DNA of 64,000 nt from Petrocella atlantisensis (GCF_900538275.1 NZ_LR130778.1:1650001-1714000); one strand, 5' to 3'. Positions 55,027 to 63,538 are shown, counted from the first letter of the stretch. Notes: generated by a model not told the origin, from the sequence alone. Made by a program: numbers and translations.

Positions 55027-56418
55027 TTAGATTTCCAGATTATGAACCGTTCTGGGGAATGATACAACATCGCGGATATTGCTCATACCAGTAATATACA
55101 TAATCATACGTTCAAAACCAAGTCCAAAGCCGGCATGACGTGTACCACCGTATTTCCTGATATCCAAATACCACCAATAATCTTCTTCATTCAGACCCAT
55201 TGCTTCCATTCTGCCAAGTAGCTTATCTAGGTCGTCTTCCCTTTGGCTACCACCAATGATTTCTCCAACACCAGGTACCAGAAGGTCCATGGCTGCTACT
55301 GTTTTTCCATCTTCATTCATCTTCATATAAAAAGCCTTAATATCCTTCGGGTAATCGGTTACAAACACAGGCTTATTAAAAACTTCTTCCGTTAAGTAAC
55401 GTTCGTGTTCGGTCTGTAGATCCGCACCCCAACTTACAGGATATTCAAAATCTTTCCCACTATTTAGAAGCATCTCTACCGCCTCTGTATATGTCACTCG
55501 CTCAAAATCACTGTTGGCAACCTTATCTAAGCGTTCAAATAAGGATTTGTCCACAAATTGATTGAAAAAAGCCATTTCTTCAGGCGCTTTTTCTCTTACA
55601 TAACGAATGATGTATTTGATCATCTCTTCTGCAAGATTCATATCATCCTTAAGATCTGCAAAGGCCATTTCCGGTTCAATCATCCAAAATTCTGCCGCGT
55701 GCCTTGGTGTATTAGAATTCTCCGCTCTAAAAGTCGGCCCAAAAGTATATACATTTCTAAATGCCATGGCATAGGTTTCTACATTCAGCTGGCCACTAAC
55801 CGTCAGGTTGGCTTCTTTACCAAAAAAATCTTCCTTATAATCAACGTTTCCCTCTTCAGTTTTTGGAACCTCAAGGGGTGGTAATGTTGAAACTCTAAAC
55901 ATCTCGCCGGCACCTTCACAGTCACTCCCGGTGATGATGGGCGTATGTACATAGACAAAGCCTTTTTCATTAAAAAACTGATGAATGGCAAACGCCGTAA
56001 GAGATCTTACTCTAAACACAGCTGAAAAAGTATTGGTCCTGGGTCTTAAATGAGCAATGGTTCTTAGATATTCAAAACCATGACGTTTCTTTTGAAGGGG
56101 ATAATCACTGGCTGACTCACCTTCAACTGTAATCTTATCGGCTTTAATCTCAAAAGCCTGTTTTGCTTCCGGCGTCTCAACCAGAATGCCTTCTACTATA
56201 ACTGCCGCACCTACATTTTGCTTGGATAGCTCCTTGTAGTTTTCAAGATCACTGTCCATAACCACTTGAATCGTATTAAAACATGTTCCGTCATTTAACA
56301 CCATAAAGCCAAACGCATTGGATGCTCTAACACTACGAATCCAACCTGAAATCTGAATTTTATCCCCATAGTAAGCCTCTGGGTGCTCATAAATAGCTTT
56401 TACTTCTGTATTATTCAT
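55027..56418 (-). CDS. asnS: Asparaginyl-tRNA synthetase
   Basis: Class II synthetase that charges tRNA-Asn; its presence indicates a direct route rather than only transamidation. The 463-residue protein has an OB-fold anticodon domain ([25 protein letters not shown]), motif 2 region [21 protein letters not shown], and motif 3 [16 protein letters not shown] near the end. The ATG at 56418 follows GAGGAG; the longer reading is rejected. No T-box motif was seen in the 430 bp upstream. Confidence 0.95.
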   Translation of the reverse strand: MNNTEVKAIYEHPEAYYGDKIQISGWIRSVRASNAFGFMVLNDGTCFNTIQVVMDSDLENYKELSKQNVGAAVIVEGILVETPEAKQAFEIKADKITVEGESASDYPLQKKRHGFEYLRTIAHLRPRTNTFSAVFRVRSLTAFAIHQFFNEKGFVYVHTPIITGSDCEGAGEMFRVSTLPPLEVPKTEEGNVDYKEDFFGKEANLTVSGQLNVETYAMAFRNVYTFGPTFRAENSNTPRHAAEFWMIEPEMAFADLKDDMNLAEEMIKYIIRYVREKAPEEMAFFNQFVDKSLFERLDKVANSDFERVTYTEAVEMLLNSGKDFEYPVSWGADLQTEHERYLTEEVFNKPVFVTDYPKDIKAFYMKMNEDGKTVAAMDLLVPGVGEIIGGSQREDDLDKLLGRMEAMGLNEEDYWWYLDIRKYGGTRHAGFGLGFERMIMYITGMSNIRDVVSFPRTVHNLEI

Positions 56419-56604
56419 CACAAATCTCCTCAAAATGTATTTTTCCCAATTGGGCTAAGATCATCTTTCTTTTTATCCTACCATTATTATAACATATACT
56501 ACTTTTTTATTGGGTTATGAATTATTATTTCAAATATGGATATTATAGCATATTCTTCATTTCTGTATATGACAAATCCTTTAAAAAAATAAAGTTTTTA
56601 TGGT

Positions 56605-56625
56605 AATTAAAGTGTCAAAACCGAG
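56605..56625. promoter_or_regulatory. Copy 3 of the recurrent intergenic motif
   Basis: AATTAAAGTGTCAAAACCGAG. On the minus strand it contains TTGACA, about 180 bp ahead of asnS. Confidence 0.3.
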
Positions 56626-56736
56626 TTTATAAACGATACTTGTGTATGCATTATTAGGATAAACACATCGTTTTGATAACTTTGTTGTCATTAACGTAAA
56701 AAATATTTTAACGACCTTTTCATTCTTGGTTTTCTT

Positions 56737-56745
56737 TGGTATAAT
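56737..56745 (+). promoter_or_regulatory. Extended -10 promoter of the M29 aminopeptidase gene
   Basis: TGGTATAAT, a perfect extended -10 box, lies 110 bp before the start codon. A good -35 hexamer is not evident, as is usual for such promoters. Confidence 0.5.
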
Positions 56746-56854
56746 AGAGTGCAAACAATCTCCAAAAAAAGTGACTTCGTCATATTGATGATTTGGCTTT
56801 CTAAGAACAAAGACAAGAGCAGTTAAACTGTTCTCATATAGAAAGGAACATATT

Positions 56855-57970
56855 ATGGATGCAAGAATTATGACTTTAGCTAAAAATTTGGTCAATTACG
56901 CATGTAAAGTACAACCAAAAGAAAAAGTACTTATTGAGTACATCGGTTCAGAGACAGAGGACCTAGCAAGACAAGTGGTTAAGGAGGTACTAGCAGCCGG
57001 TGGCTATCCTTTTCTTCAGGCCACAGATTATCGTGTCGTAAGAGAACAGCTTCTTGGTGCGACTCAAGAATTTTTTGAAATCAAATGTAAATGGGAATCC
57101 ATTCGTATGCAGGAGATGGACTGTTATATCGGTATACGTGGATCTGATAATGTTTCCGAGTGGAGCGATGTGCCTGCTGAAAAACTGGCCCTTTACCAAA
57201 AATACTGGTTCAACCCCATTCACAGTGACATCAGAGTCAACACCACCAAATGGGTAGTACTTAGATACCCTAATGCTTCTATGGCACAATTGGCCAATCA
57301 AAGCACTTCCGGCTTTGAAGATTTTTATTACAATGTCTGTAACTTAGACTATGGCAAAATGTCCGTCGCTATGGATGCGCTTGTTGAACTCATGGAAAAG
57401 ACCGATCAAGTGCATATCTTAGGTCCGGGAACGGATTTGAGATTCTCAATTAAGGGCTTACCAGCCATAAAATGTGACGGTCAAGTCAATATTCCGGATG
57501 GTGAAGTGTACAGCGCACCTGTTCGTGATTCCGTCAATGGTACACTCAGATACAATACACCCGCTGTATACCAAGGTTTTACTTATGAACATATAGAGTT
57601 GACCTTCAAAGATGGGAAAATTATTGATGCAAAAGCCAATAATACCAAGAGAATCAATGAGGTCTTTGATACAGATGAGAACGCAAGGTATGTTGGCGAA
57701 TTTGCCATTGGTGTCAACCCTTATATCCTAGATCCAATGAAGGATACTTTATTTGATGAAAAAATCATGGGTAGTTTTCACTTTACACCAGGTAGCGCGT
57801 ATGATGAGTGTAACAATGGTAATAAATCTGCTATTCACTGGGATCTTGTATGTATCCAAACCCCTGAATATGGTGGTGGTGAGATCTATTTTGACGGTGT
57901 TCTGATTCGTAAAGACGGACAATTTGTTCTTGATGCTCTATTGCCACTGAACCCTGAAAATCTAAAATAA
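56855..57970 (+). CDS. M29-family aminopeptidase
   Basis: Two-metal aminopeptidase (AmpS/thermophilic aminopeptidase family), 371 residues. Typical stretches are MTLAKNLVNYACKVQPKEKVLIEY at the start and LGPGTDLRFSIKGLPAIKCDGQ in the middle. Putative metal ligands are in EHIELTFKDGKI, RYVGEFAIGVNP, GSFHFTPGSAYD and SAIHWDLV. All conserved acidic and histidine positions I expect are present. AGAAAGGA precedes the ATG. It is convergent with the QueT-type gene across a shared terminator. Confidence 0.9.
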   Translation: MDARIMTLAKNLVNYACKVQPKEKVLIEYIGSETEDLARQVVKEVLAAGGYPFLQATDYRVVREQLLGATQEFFEIKCKWESIRMQEMDCYIGIRGSDNVSEWSDVPAEKLALYQKYWFNPIHSDIRVNTTKWVVLRYPNASMAQLANQSTSGFEDFYYNVCNLDYGKMSVAMDALVELMEKTDQVHILGPGTDLRFSIKGLPAIKCDGQVNIPDGEVYSAPVRDSVNGTLRYNTPAVYQGFTYEHIELTFKDGKIIDAKANNTKRINEVFDTDENARYVGEFAIGVNPYILDPMKDTLFDEKIMGSFHFTPGSAYDECNNGNKSAIHWDLVCIQTPEYGGGEIYFDGVLIRKDGQFVLDALLPLNPENLK

Positions 57971-57974
57971 GAAG

Positions 57975-58010
57975 TAATAAAAAAAACGGCTTAGCCGTTT
58001 TTTTATTACT
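57975..58010. terminator. Bidirectional terminator
   Basis: TAATAAAAAAAACGGC and GCCGTTTTTTTATTA pair around TTA, with T tracts on both strands. It overlaps the last codons of the minus-strand QueT-type gene. Confidence 0.9.
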
Positions 58011-58482
58011 GAAAAATCTTATCTTTAAGTGGTAACAAGGCATGAAGCAGTACCATGCCGATAATCCCAACAACGATGAATTGGCCTAAGAAAATAGTAC
58101 CCATCATAAAAGGAATGCCATCCGGTACACCATAGCCGTATTTTAATACAAAAGGTATAATCGCTGCGTTTAGAAGAATAGGTGGCACAGTGACCATCCA
58201 CTTATTTTTCCGAAGTCTATAGGAAAGATATGCCGCTAAAAGCGTTGTCAAAGATCCAAACACAACGTCAAGTAGAACACCTCCATATAGAATATTGGCA
58301 AGCAAACACCCAATAAATACACCTGGTATTGCTGCCGGGGTAAAAAATGGCAGAACCGTCAGAGCTTCCGCAATCCTAAATTGAATCGGTCCAAATCCCA
58401 TAAAGCCAAAGACTTGGGCCAGCACTACATAGATGGCCGCAATCACACCGGATTGGACCAGATACTTCGTTTTCTTATTCAT
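58006..58482 (-). CDS. queT: QueT-family transporter (ECF substrate-binding subunit for a queuosine precursor)
   Basis: 158 residues, almost all hydrophobic, with five to six membrane segments. The N-terminal AAIYVVLAQVFGFMGFGPIQFRIAEALTVLPFF is the family signature. QueT proteins pair with an ECF energizing module to import preQ0/preQ1 or queuine. That module is not in this window. AGGAGG precedes the start. A possible preQ1-type hairpin lies directly upstream at 58490-58531. Confidence 0.88.
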   Translation of the reverse strand: MNKKTKYLVQSGVIAAIYVVLAQVFGFMGFGPIQFRIAEALTVLPFFTPAAIPGVFIGCLLANILYGGVLLDVVFGSLTTLLAAYLSYRLRKNKWMVTVPPILLNAAIIPFVLKYGYGVPDGIPFMMGTIFLGQFIVVGIIGMVLLHALLPLKDKIFQ

Positions 58483-58489
58483 TTTAAAG

Positions 58490-58531
58490 CCTCCTAGTTT
58501 TGTTTATAGTCAGGATGGTTACGAACTGACT
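58490..58531 (-). promoter_or_regulatory. Possible preQ1-I-like riboswitch
   Basis: On the minus strand a 6-bp stem AGTCAG/CTGACT has a 12-nt loop beginning TTC. It is followed by an A-rich tail (ATAAACAAAACTA) that runs into the AGGAGG of queT. This is the layout of a class I preQ1 aptamer that hides the ribosome binding site. The loop and tail do not show the full known pseudoknot pairing, so the call is tentative. Confidence 0.35.
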
Positions 58532-58596
58532 GTTGACTATAATAGCATAGAATAAGGCATAATAAAAGTCCTAATTACTTTTATTATGCCAAAGTT

Positions 58597-58617
58597 GGTT
58601 AAAGCGTCAAATCTATA
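58597..58617. promoter_or_regulatory. Copy 4 of the recurrent motif; likely part of the queT promoter
   Basis: GGTTAAAGCGTCAAATCTATA. On the minus strand it provides TTGACG, 16 bp before CATAAT at 58586-58591 or close to it, giving a plausible promoter for queT. Confidence 0.4.
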
Positions 58618-58620
58618 AAC

Positions 58621-59136
58621 TTACTCTGCAGGTACAAGAATGAGACTGAAACTTGTGTAATCTTCACTTTCTTCTTCCGATACTTGTACATTATAATTCA
58701 TGCCTTCTAAGACGCCCATACTCATATGCATACCTTCAAAGTTTTGCACCAAGGTCGACTCTGCGCCCACTAACACATCTTCATAAAATTTAACCACAGT
58801 TGCCATATCATCTTGGGTCTGACCTACAATCGTGAATCCATCTTCACCATAATCCGCTGCCATTACAATTTTATCTTTTGCATAGATTGGGAGAATATCC
58901 TCCGGATAACCTTTAGGAATAGCTACACTGGCATTCTCATCGCTTGATACTTCGATCTTACCTTCATCTGTTGTAATCACTGTAGCACCTTCGCCTGAAC
59001 TTGAGTCTACTTCCACCTTAACATCCTCTGAACTTAACATCGTACCAACTGCATCATCTGCTAACTTTTCCACCATTTTTCCGCAACCGGCGAGTAATAC
59101 AACTAATACCAATAATAACAATAATAATCTTTTCAT
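58621..59136 (-). CDS. Lipoprotein of unknown function
   Basis: 171 residues. The start MKRLLLLLLVLVVLLAGCGK is a signal peptide with a clear lipobox (LLAGC), so the mature protein is lipid-anchored at Cys17. It is then acidic, with Ser/Glu-rich stretches, and ends in a domain of about 90 residues (YPEDILPIYAKDKIVMAA). I do not recognise the family. The ATG at 59136 follows GAGGAGG. It appears to be a single-gene unit ahead of queT. Confidence 0.8.
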   Translation of the reverse strand: MKRLLLLLLVLVVLLAGCGKMVEKLADDAVGTMLSSEDVKVEVDSSSGEGATVITTDEGKIEVSSDENASVAIPKGYPEDILPIYAKDKIVMAADYGEDGFTIVGQTQDDMATVVKFYEDVLVGAESTLVQNFEGMHMSMGVLEGMNYNVQVSEEESEDYTSFSLILVPAE

Positions 59137-59245
59137 AACTAACCTCCTCACTTAATTTGTCTTTACACCTTATGCTAGCATATCATTATAATCATAACAA
59201 TAAAGAATAGGACTCATAATCAACAACCGTAACCTCTAGAGCATA

Positions 59246-59274
59246 TTGTTGAAGTGAACATATAATGCTACAAT
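59246..59274 (+). promoter_or_regulatory. Promoter of the LysE-type gene
   Basis: TTGTTG and TACAAT are separated by 17 bp, about 40 bp before the start codon. Confidence 0.5.
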
Positions 59275-59315
59275 GGAAAAAGAAAATGACGTCGTTTTAG
59301 AGAAGGGGTATTTGA

Positions 59316-59939
59316 ATGACTTTAGTATTTTTATCCGCTTTAGTAATCGCCTTTTCAGGCGCTATGATGCCAGGTCCACTACTCACTTATACCATTAAGC
59401 AAGCCCTACATACCGGTATTTTTGCAGGTTTTATTGTTATTGTTGGACATGCCGCTTTGGAGCTTCTTTTGATTGCCTTGATTTTTCTGGGCTTTGACAC
59501 CATATTACAATCGAATCTGGCACAAATTGGTATTGGTCTAATTGGTGGTGCACTCTTAATCTATATGGGCTTTGATATGATTATCGGTTCAGCAAAGAAC
59601 AAAATTAGTATTCAACTAGATGAAAACAAAAGCAACACCGGTAATATCCTTGTTTCAGGATTTTTACTCAGTGCTGCTAACCCATACTTTATACTTTGGT
59701 GGGCCATTATCGGCCTTGGTTTCTTACTACAAGCCTACAAATCATTTGGCGTCGCTGGTGTACTCCTATTTTACAGTGGTCATGTTCTTGCTGATTTTAT
59801 ATGGTATGGATTCATCTCCATTGCAGTAGGTACCACTAGGAAATTCATGCCCCTCGGCTTATATCGAACCATTATAGCAAGCCTTGGTCTTATGCTTATC
59901 TATTTTGGTTGTAGTTTCGTTTATGGTTCAATTTACTGA
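59316..59939 (+). CDS. LysE/RhtB-family exporter
   Basis: Six-segment membrane exporter of 207 residues. The start FLSALVIAFSGAMMPGPLLTYTIKQAL has the family Pro-Gly-Pro motif. SGFLLSAANPYFILWWAIIGLG near residue 115 is also characteristic. These proteins export amino acids or related small molecules; the substrate is unknown. GAGAAGGGG precedes the ATG. It is monocistronic and convergent with the next small gene, 11 bp away. Confidence 0.88.
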   Translation: MTLVFLSALVIAFSGAMMPGPLLTYTIKQALHTGIFAGFIVIVGHAALELLLIALIFLGFDTILQSNLAQIGIGLIGGALLIYMGFDMIIGSAKNKISIQLDENKSNTGNILVSGFLLSAANPYFILWWAIIGLGFLLQAYKSFGVAGVLLFYSGHVLADFIWYGFISIAVGTTRKFMPLGLYRTIIASLGLMLIYFGCSFVYGSIY

Positions 59940-59950
59940 AAACTCTATTT

Positions 59951-60166
59951 TCAGGCACTCATTGCCGGTGTTTGCTTAATGCCAATCCTTGTTACGGTTT
60001 TTGACTGTACACCGGTGCGTTTATCTTTTTCCTCAACTGTAATCAACTTGTTGATTTTATCATAAATCGTCTTGATGATAAAATTGTCGTCTTCAGTGAT
60101 CACAATTTTTTTGATATCATTATTTTCTAAAACTTCGCTCATAAACATAGTATCACTCTTATGCAT
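59951..60166 (-). CDS. Small conserved-looking protein, unknown
   Basis: About 71 residues from the ATG at 60166, which follows GAGG by 8 nt. A longer reading from a TTG at 60226 would give 91 residues. It is soluble and mixed charged (VLENNDIKKIVITEDDNFIIKTI; TVEEKDKRTGVQSKTVTRIG). No family was recognised. It is a plausible gene on ribosome binding site and codon pattern, with low functional content. Confidence 0.5.
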   Translation of the reverse strand: MHKSDTMFMSEVLENNDIKKIVITEDDNFIIKTIYDKINKLITVEEKDKRTGVQSKTVTRIGIKQTPAMSA

Positions 60167-60226
60167 ACATGTTCCCTCATAACTTTCAAAAGGAGAATTA
60201 ACTGTAAAGACAAAATCATATATCAA

Positions 60227-60603
60227 TCAATAGCATGATCAATATATGATTCCTTCCAAGCTAAGATGGATTTTCAAATTAGGTTGGCATCTGATATATT
60301 TAAAACTACTTCCCCTCAGGATGTAATTTTAAAAAATTATCCATTCATGATGTGAAATGTGAATGGGTAATGTTTTTGTAATTAGAATGATACCATAATC
60401 TGGGACTTATACAACCCATCTAAGGCAAACGGTATGCATAGACAAACAAACAGCATCTTTTATCTAAAGAAGCTGTTTGTTTGTCTATGCATACCGTTTG
60501 TTTCTATTGGCTTTTATTTGATTTTATATATGCTAAACTTTGAATTATAGGTGAAATTTCAACTGTTTAATTTGATGTTTTAGCCATTTTGAGGGTCATA
60601 CAT
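60227..60603. other. Intergenic region upstream of agrB
   Basis: 377 bp without a gene. It contains the 75-nt palindrome at 60426-60500 and, at 60558-60566, TTCAACTGT, which matches 7 of 9 positions of the complement of the staphylococcal AgrA half-site. Confidence 0.5.
60426..60500. repeat. 29-bp perfect inverted repeat in the agrB leader
   Basis: CAAACGGTATGCATAGACAA... (60426-60454) pairs without mismatch with 60472-60500. After one mismatch, TCTTT/AAAGA extends the stem by five pairs around a 5-nt loop. The T content after it is only moderate (TTTCTATT). It may be an attenuator, a regulatory palindrome or the remnant of a palindromic element. Confidence 0.85.
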
Positions 60604-61197
60604 ATGCATACACTTATTATTGATTACATATATGACAAAATCTCATCTCAGGAAAACTTAGATTCTGATGAAAAGGCCATGATACGCTATTCATTGGAGG
60701 TGGTCGTTAACACTATCACAAAACTGCTCATGGTTTTTGTTGCTTTTTTACTGATTGGTAGGCCACTTGAATTCTTCTTTATATTGGTTTGTGTGGTCGG
60801 TTTGCGCAGTTTCAGTGGTGGACTTCATTTTGAATCCTTTTGGGGTTGTGTGATTTTCACACTGATCTATTTTCTAGGTACCCTGATTATAAGCCAACTT
60901 CTACCTGCCACAGATTTACTTATATATATCACGTGCCTTATTGCATTTGTAATAACATTGCTCTTTGCACCTGTCATCTCACCCAAACGCCCTAGGTACC
61001 CCATTAAAAAAATCAGACGCTTTAAGATGGCCAGCCTGATTTTTATCATCCTTTATCTTGGTGCTTATAGGGTTATCGGTAATCATGCTTTTTTTGAGAT
61101 AACCCTTTGGGGTTTGATTATACATATCATACAACTATTTATTGGAAAGGGGGTCAATTACCATGTCGAAAAAAAGACAATTCACAACCTTCAGTAG
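60604..61197 (+). CDS. agrB: AgrB: autoinducer-peptide processing membrane protease
   Basis: Membrane cysteine endopeptidase that removes the C-terminal tail of AgrD and helps close the thiolactone ring. In 197 residues it has about five hydrophobic segments and the conserved GLRSFSGGLHFESFWGC. That string includes the catalytic His and, seven residues on, the Cys, spaced exactly as His77/Cys84 in Staphylococcus aureus. The ATG at 60604 follows GAGGGT. The 3' end overlaps agrD by 35 bp in another frame. Confidence 0.93.
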   Translation: MHTLIIDYIYDKISSQENLDSDEKAMIRYSLEVVVNTITKLLMVFVAFLLIGRPLEFFFILVCVVGLRSFSGGLHFESFWGCVIFTLIYFLGTLIISQLLPATDLLIYITCLIAFVITLLFAPVISPKRPRYPIKKIRRFKMASLIFIILYLGAYRVIGNHAFFEITLWGLIIHIIQLFIGKGVNYHVEKKTIHNLQ

Positions 61198-61306
61198 TCT
61201 TTTATGCTCACTACTGATAGCCATTGCACCGCTGATTGTTAGTACAACAGCATGCATCTTGGTATGGGGAGAGCCTGAATGTCCAGAAGTTCTTAAAGTA
61301 TTATAG
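61163..61306 (+). CDS. agrD: AgrD-type cyclic autoinducer peptide precursor
   Basis: 47 residues, MSKKRQFTTF onward, with an amphipathic/hydrophobic leader to residue 26. Then STTA, the ring candidate CILVW at residues 31-35, and the acidic tail GEPECPEVLKVL. The tail matches the PxxL-type recognition tail of AgrD proteins, and C-x3-aromatic equals the five-residue ring of staphylococcal AIPs. AAAGGGGG lies 9 nt before the ATG. The predicted pheromone is a thiolactone of Cys31 with Trp35; the length of the N-terminal tail cannot be told from sequence. The last 6 bp overlap the end of the convergent agrC. Confidence 0.9.
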   Translation: MSKKRQFTTFSSLLCSLLIAIAPLIVSTTACILVWGEPECPEVLKVL

Positions 61307-62575
61307 AACGTGAACACGTATACACACTTGATTGTCTTGATTAACCATCATGTTTTCAACGGAATAATGACCACCATTTTTCTTGACGATTTTTGCCAGG
61401 TTATAAAGACCGTAACCTCGGTGTCGTCGATCATCTGATTTTGTGGAGAATCCTTTGTCGAACATTTTGTTAATCTGGTCACTCTTTAGGTATGGATGAT
61501 CATTGACCACCTCAATGATGTTCATGCCTTCTTCTTTATATAGGCCCAGTTTGATTCTACCACCTGTTGCTGTGGCTTCCATGGCATTGTCCAGTAAGGT
61601 TCCTATAATCTCAATAACCATAAAGGGTTTAAGCTTGGTTTTCATCAGATAATTGTTGATATCGATATCCATTAAAAGGTCATGACTCTCTATGACTTTT
61701 TTCTTACTATAAATAAAGCCGGCTAAGAGCTTACTATCAAGCTTCGCCAAATTACCCAAATCTTTTCCCATATCTACATCCTCTACATATGCGGACATTT
61801 CTTCGATTTTCTTTTGGGTATTTTCTTCTGAATTTAACATCATCTGAATACACTGAATATGGTTGTCATACTCATGTTGTCTGGCTCTAATCTCACCCAT
61901 CAGCTCTTCTATGACCAACATATATTTTTCATAGGTTTCCAGTTCTTTTTGTTCATTATAGCTTTTCATACTTCTGGTAAATAGTAAAAGGTTGACCACC
62001 ATAATTAGAAGAAATATCGAAGCAAAACTAAAGGCATTGATCAAAAAAACATCGCTGTTGGTATACCAGAAAATGAGTGATCCTACACTGAGCATAAAAA
62101 TGTTGATGGCAATCATACTAAAGGTTCTATTCTTAATCAGGCGTTCATTCATCAAGATATGAATCGGTAGGAATTTGTATACCGGAATCAGCAGCAAAAC
62201 CGTCAAACTATGTCCCACCAAGCCTGACTTAAAAGAATAGGCCATGTCCATAATAAACAATTGACCGATGACTAAAGATGTTAACTGAATCAGTAGTAAT
62301 AGGATGGTCGCTATAACATAGACATAAAGACTCAGTAATGGCTTAACATCAAAAAGGATATTGATGAATAAGATGACCATAATAACGTTAATCACAAACG
62401 CCCGTTCATTGCCTATATAGTGAGAAAACAAACCTGATGTAATACCAGCTGCTAAAATCATACCAATCTTAAAATAAATTGGTTTAGTTTTACTGGTCCT
62501 AAGTAGTGCCAACACCACAATAAAGTATTCAATTAAGTCAAGTACTGAAAATAAAATGCTTTGTGCAAATGTCAT
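61301..62575 (-). CDS. agrC: AgrC-type sensor histidine kinase (GHKL/HPK10 class)
   Basis: Receptor for the cyclic peptide. In 424 residues there are six to seven hydrophobic segments over residues 1-200. A cytosolic kinase follows with the phosphoacceptor region RARQHEYDNHIQCIQMM near residue 238, an N box VIEIIGTLLDNAMEAT near residue 325, and a GHKL glycine box RGYGLYNLAKIVKKNGG near residue 385. It overlaps the response-regulator gene by 4 bp (ATGA). The stop is embedded in the end of agrD on the other strand. Confidence 0.9.
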   Translation of the reverse strand: MTFAQSILFSVLDLIEYFIVVLALLRTSKTKPIYFKIGMILAAGITSGLFSHYIGNERAFVINVIMVILFINILFDVKPLLSLYVYVIATILLLLIQLTSLVIGQLFIMDMAYSFKSGLVGHSLTVLLLIPVYKFLPIHILMNERLIKNRTFSMIAINIFMLSVGSLIFWYTNSDVFLINAFSFASIFLLIMVVNLLLFTRSMKSYNEQKELETYEKYMLVIEELMGEIRARQHEYDNHIQCIQMMLNSEENTQKKIEEMSAYVEDVDMGKDLGNLAKLDSKLLAGFIYSKKKVIESHDLLMDIDINNYLMKTKLKPFMVIEIIGTLLDNAMEATATGGRIKLGLYKEEGMNIIEVVNDHPYLKSDQINKMFDKGFSTKSDDRRHRGYGLYNLAKIVKKNGGHYSVENMMVNQDNQVCIRVHVL

Positions 62576-63279
62576 ATCGTTTCTCCTATGAGTTCTTTAT
62601 AGTAAACCCTTCCAATGGGAATAATGGTGCTTGTTTGATGCAACTCAATGTATTTATCTGCTTTGTGGATGGCTTTAATTGCCTCTTTATTCACAATAAA
62701 AGCCTTGTGGACTTGAATGAAGGTATCATTTAAAGATGCTTTCATTTTTTTTAGGGATACATTGGGGACTGTGATGGTATCTTGTATGGTATGGACATAG
62801 AGTTTCTGGTTACTGGCCTCAATATATAAAATCTCTGCCATATCAATTTTGAAAATACAGTTTTTAAGATGTAGCTCCAATTTATCCTCTTTATGCGCAT
62901 CTGCCTTATACCCATAATGTATAAGTGTGTATAGTTCTTCTTTCAGTTGTTCTTTGTCAAAGGGCTTAACAATGTAGGAATAGCAATGGGTCTCACTAAA
63001 TGCCATGATGGCATGGGTTGGGACGGCTGTAATAAACACAATATGCGTCAACTTGTATCGGTCTATTTTCCGTACCTCTTTAGCAAAATCCAGACCATTC
63101 CCATCTTCCAGTTGTATATCTAGAAGTAAGATATCCATATTCACTTCATTTAAGAGCTCAAGACCTTTTACCACAGATCCCGACTCATAGACCTTAGCAT
63201 CCCGATCTAGTTCCATTATAATTGCTTTTAGATTTTTTCTAAGGATGGCTTCATCCTCTAATATCAAAATATTACCCAT
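62572..63279 (-). CDS. agrA: AgrA-type LytTR response regulator
   Basis: 235 residues. The receiver domain (residues 1-125) has the acidic pair LEDE, phospho-Asp in LLLDIQL near residue 56, and Lys in YIVKPFD. The LytTR DNA-binding domain spans about residues 135-235 (ILYIEASNQKLYVHT, FIQVHKAFIVNKEAIKAI). It is first in the agrCA transcript. Its -10 box TATAAT is at 63338-63343, and copy 5 of the recurrent motif covers the -35 position. LytTR targets are typically direct repeats near -35, so autoregulation is plausible. Confidence 0.92.
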   Translation of the reverse strand: MGNILILEDEAILRKNLKAIIMELDRDAKVYESGSVVKGLELLNEVNMDILLLDIQLEDGNGLDFAKEVRKIDRYKLTHIVFITAVPTHAIMAFSETHCYSYIVKPFDKEQLKEELYTLIHYGYKADAHKEDKLELHLKNCIFKIDMAEILYIEASNQKLYVHTIQDTITVPNVSLKKMKASLNDTFIQVHKAFIVNKEAIKAIHKADKYIELHQTSTIIPIGRVYYKELIGETI

Positions 63280-63337
63280 CTTGACAACCTCAGCTCTTTG
63301 AAATCTCTATTGAAATATCCTTTATTTTATAATAACA

Positions 63338-63381
63338 ATTATACACTTTATTGCCTATAGGGTTAAGGTGACAAAATTACC
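63338..63381 (-). promoter_or_regulatory. agrAC promoter region with copy 5 of the recurrent motif
   Basis: TATAAT at 63338-63343 is preceded, 17 bp upstream on the minus strand, by TTAACC. That hexamer is the edge of GGTTAAGGTGACAAAATTACC (63361-63381). A second related half-site GAGTTGAG follows at 63383-63390, giving GGTTAAG and AGTTGAG about 21 bp apart. This is the spacing of LytTR/AgrA direct repeats. Confidence 0.5.
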
Positions 63382-63512
63382 GAGTTGAGCAACTTCCTAT
63401 ATTATATAGGTCTTATTTCCTATGATTCTACCACATTTTTTTATAAATGACACTACCTATCTACATATTCACCCATTTTTGTATACTTTTGTTTCTGTCA
63501 TTCAAGACAAAA

Positions 63513-63538
63513 GGACTTCAATTTTACTTGAAGCCCCT
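63513..63538 (-). terminator. Terminator-like hairpin after the last gene
   Basis: On the minus strand GGGCTTCAA and TTGAAGTCC pair (with one interruption) around a short loop and are followed by TTTTG. It lies 66 bp after the stop of the partial gene at 63605. Confidence 0.45.

Larger units (their letters stand above)
56419..56854. other. Divergent intergenic region between asnS and the aminopeptidase gene
   Basis: About 436 bp, AT-rich. It includes copy 3 of the recurrent motif (56605-56625), an extended -10 promoter TGGTATAAT at 56737-56745 for the aminopeptidase, and no supported gene or RNA. Confidence 0.45.

Noticed and set aside
56434-56740. T-box riboswitch ahead of asnS
   Set aside because: No T-box core sequence or stem I pattern is present in this stretch.
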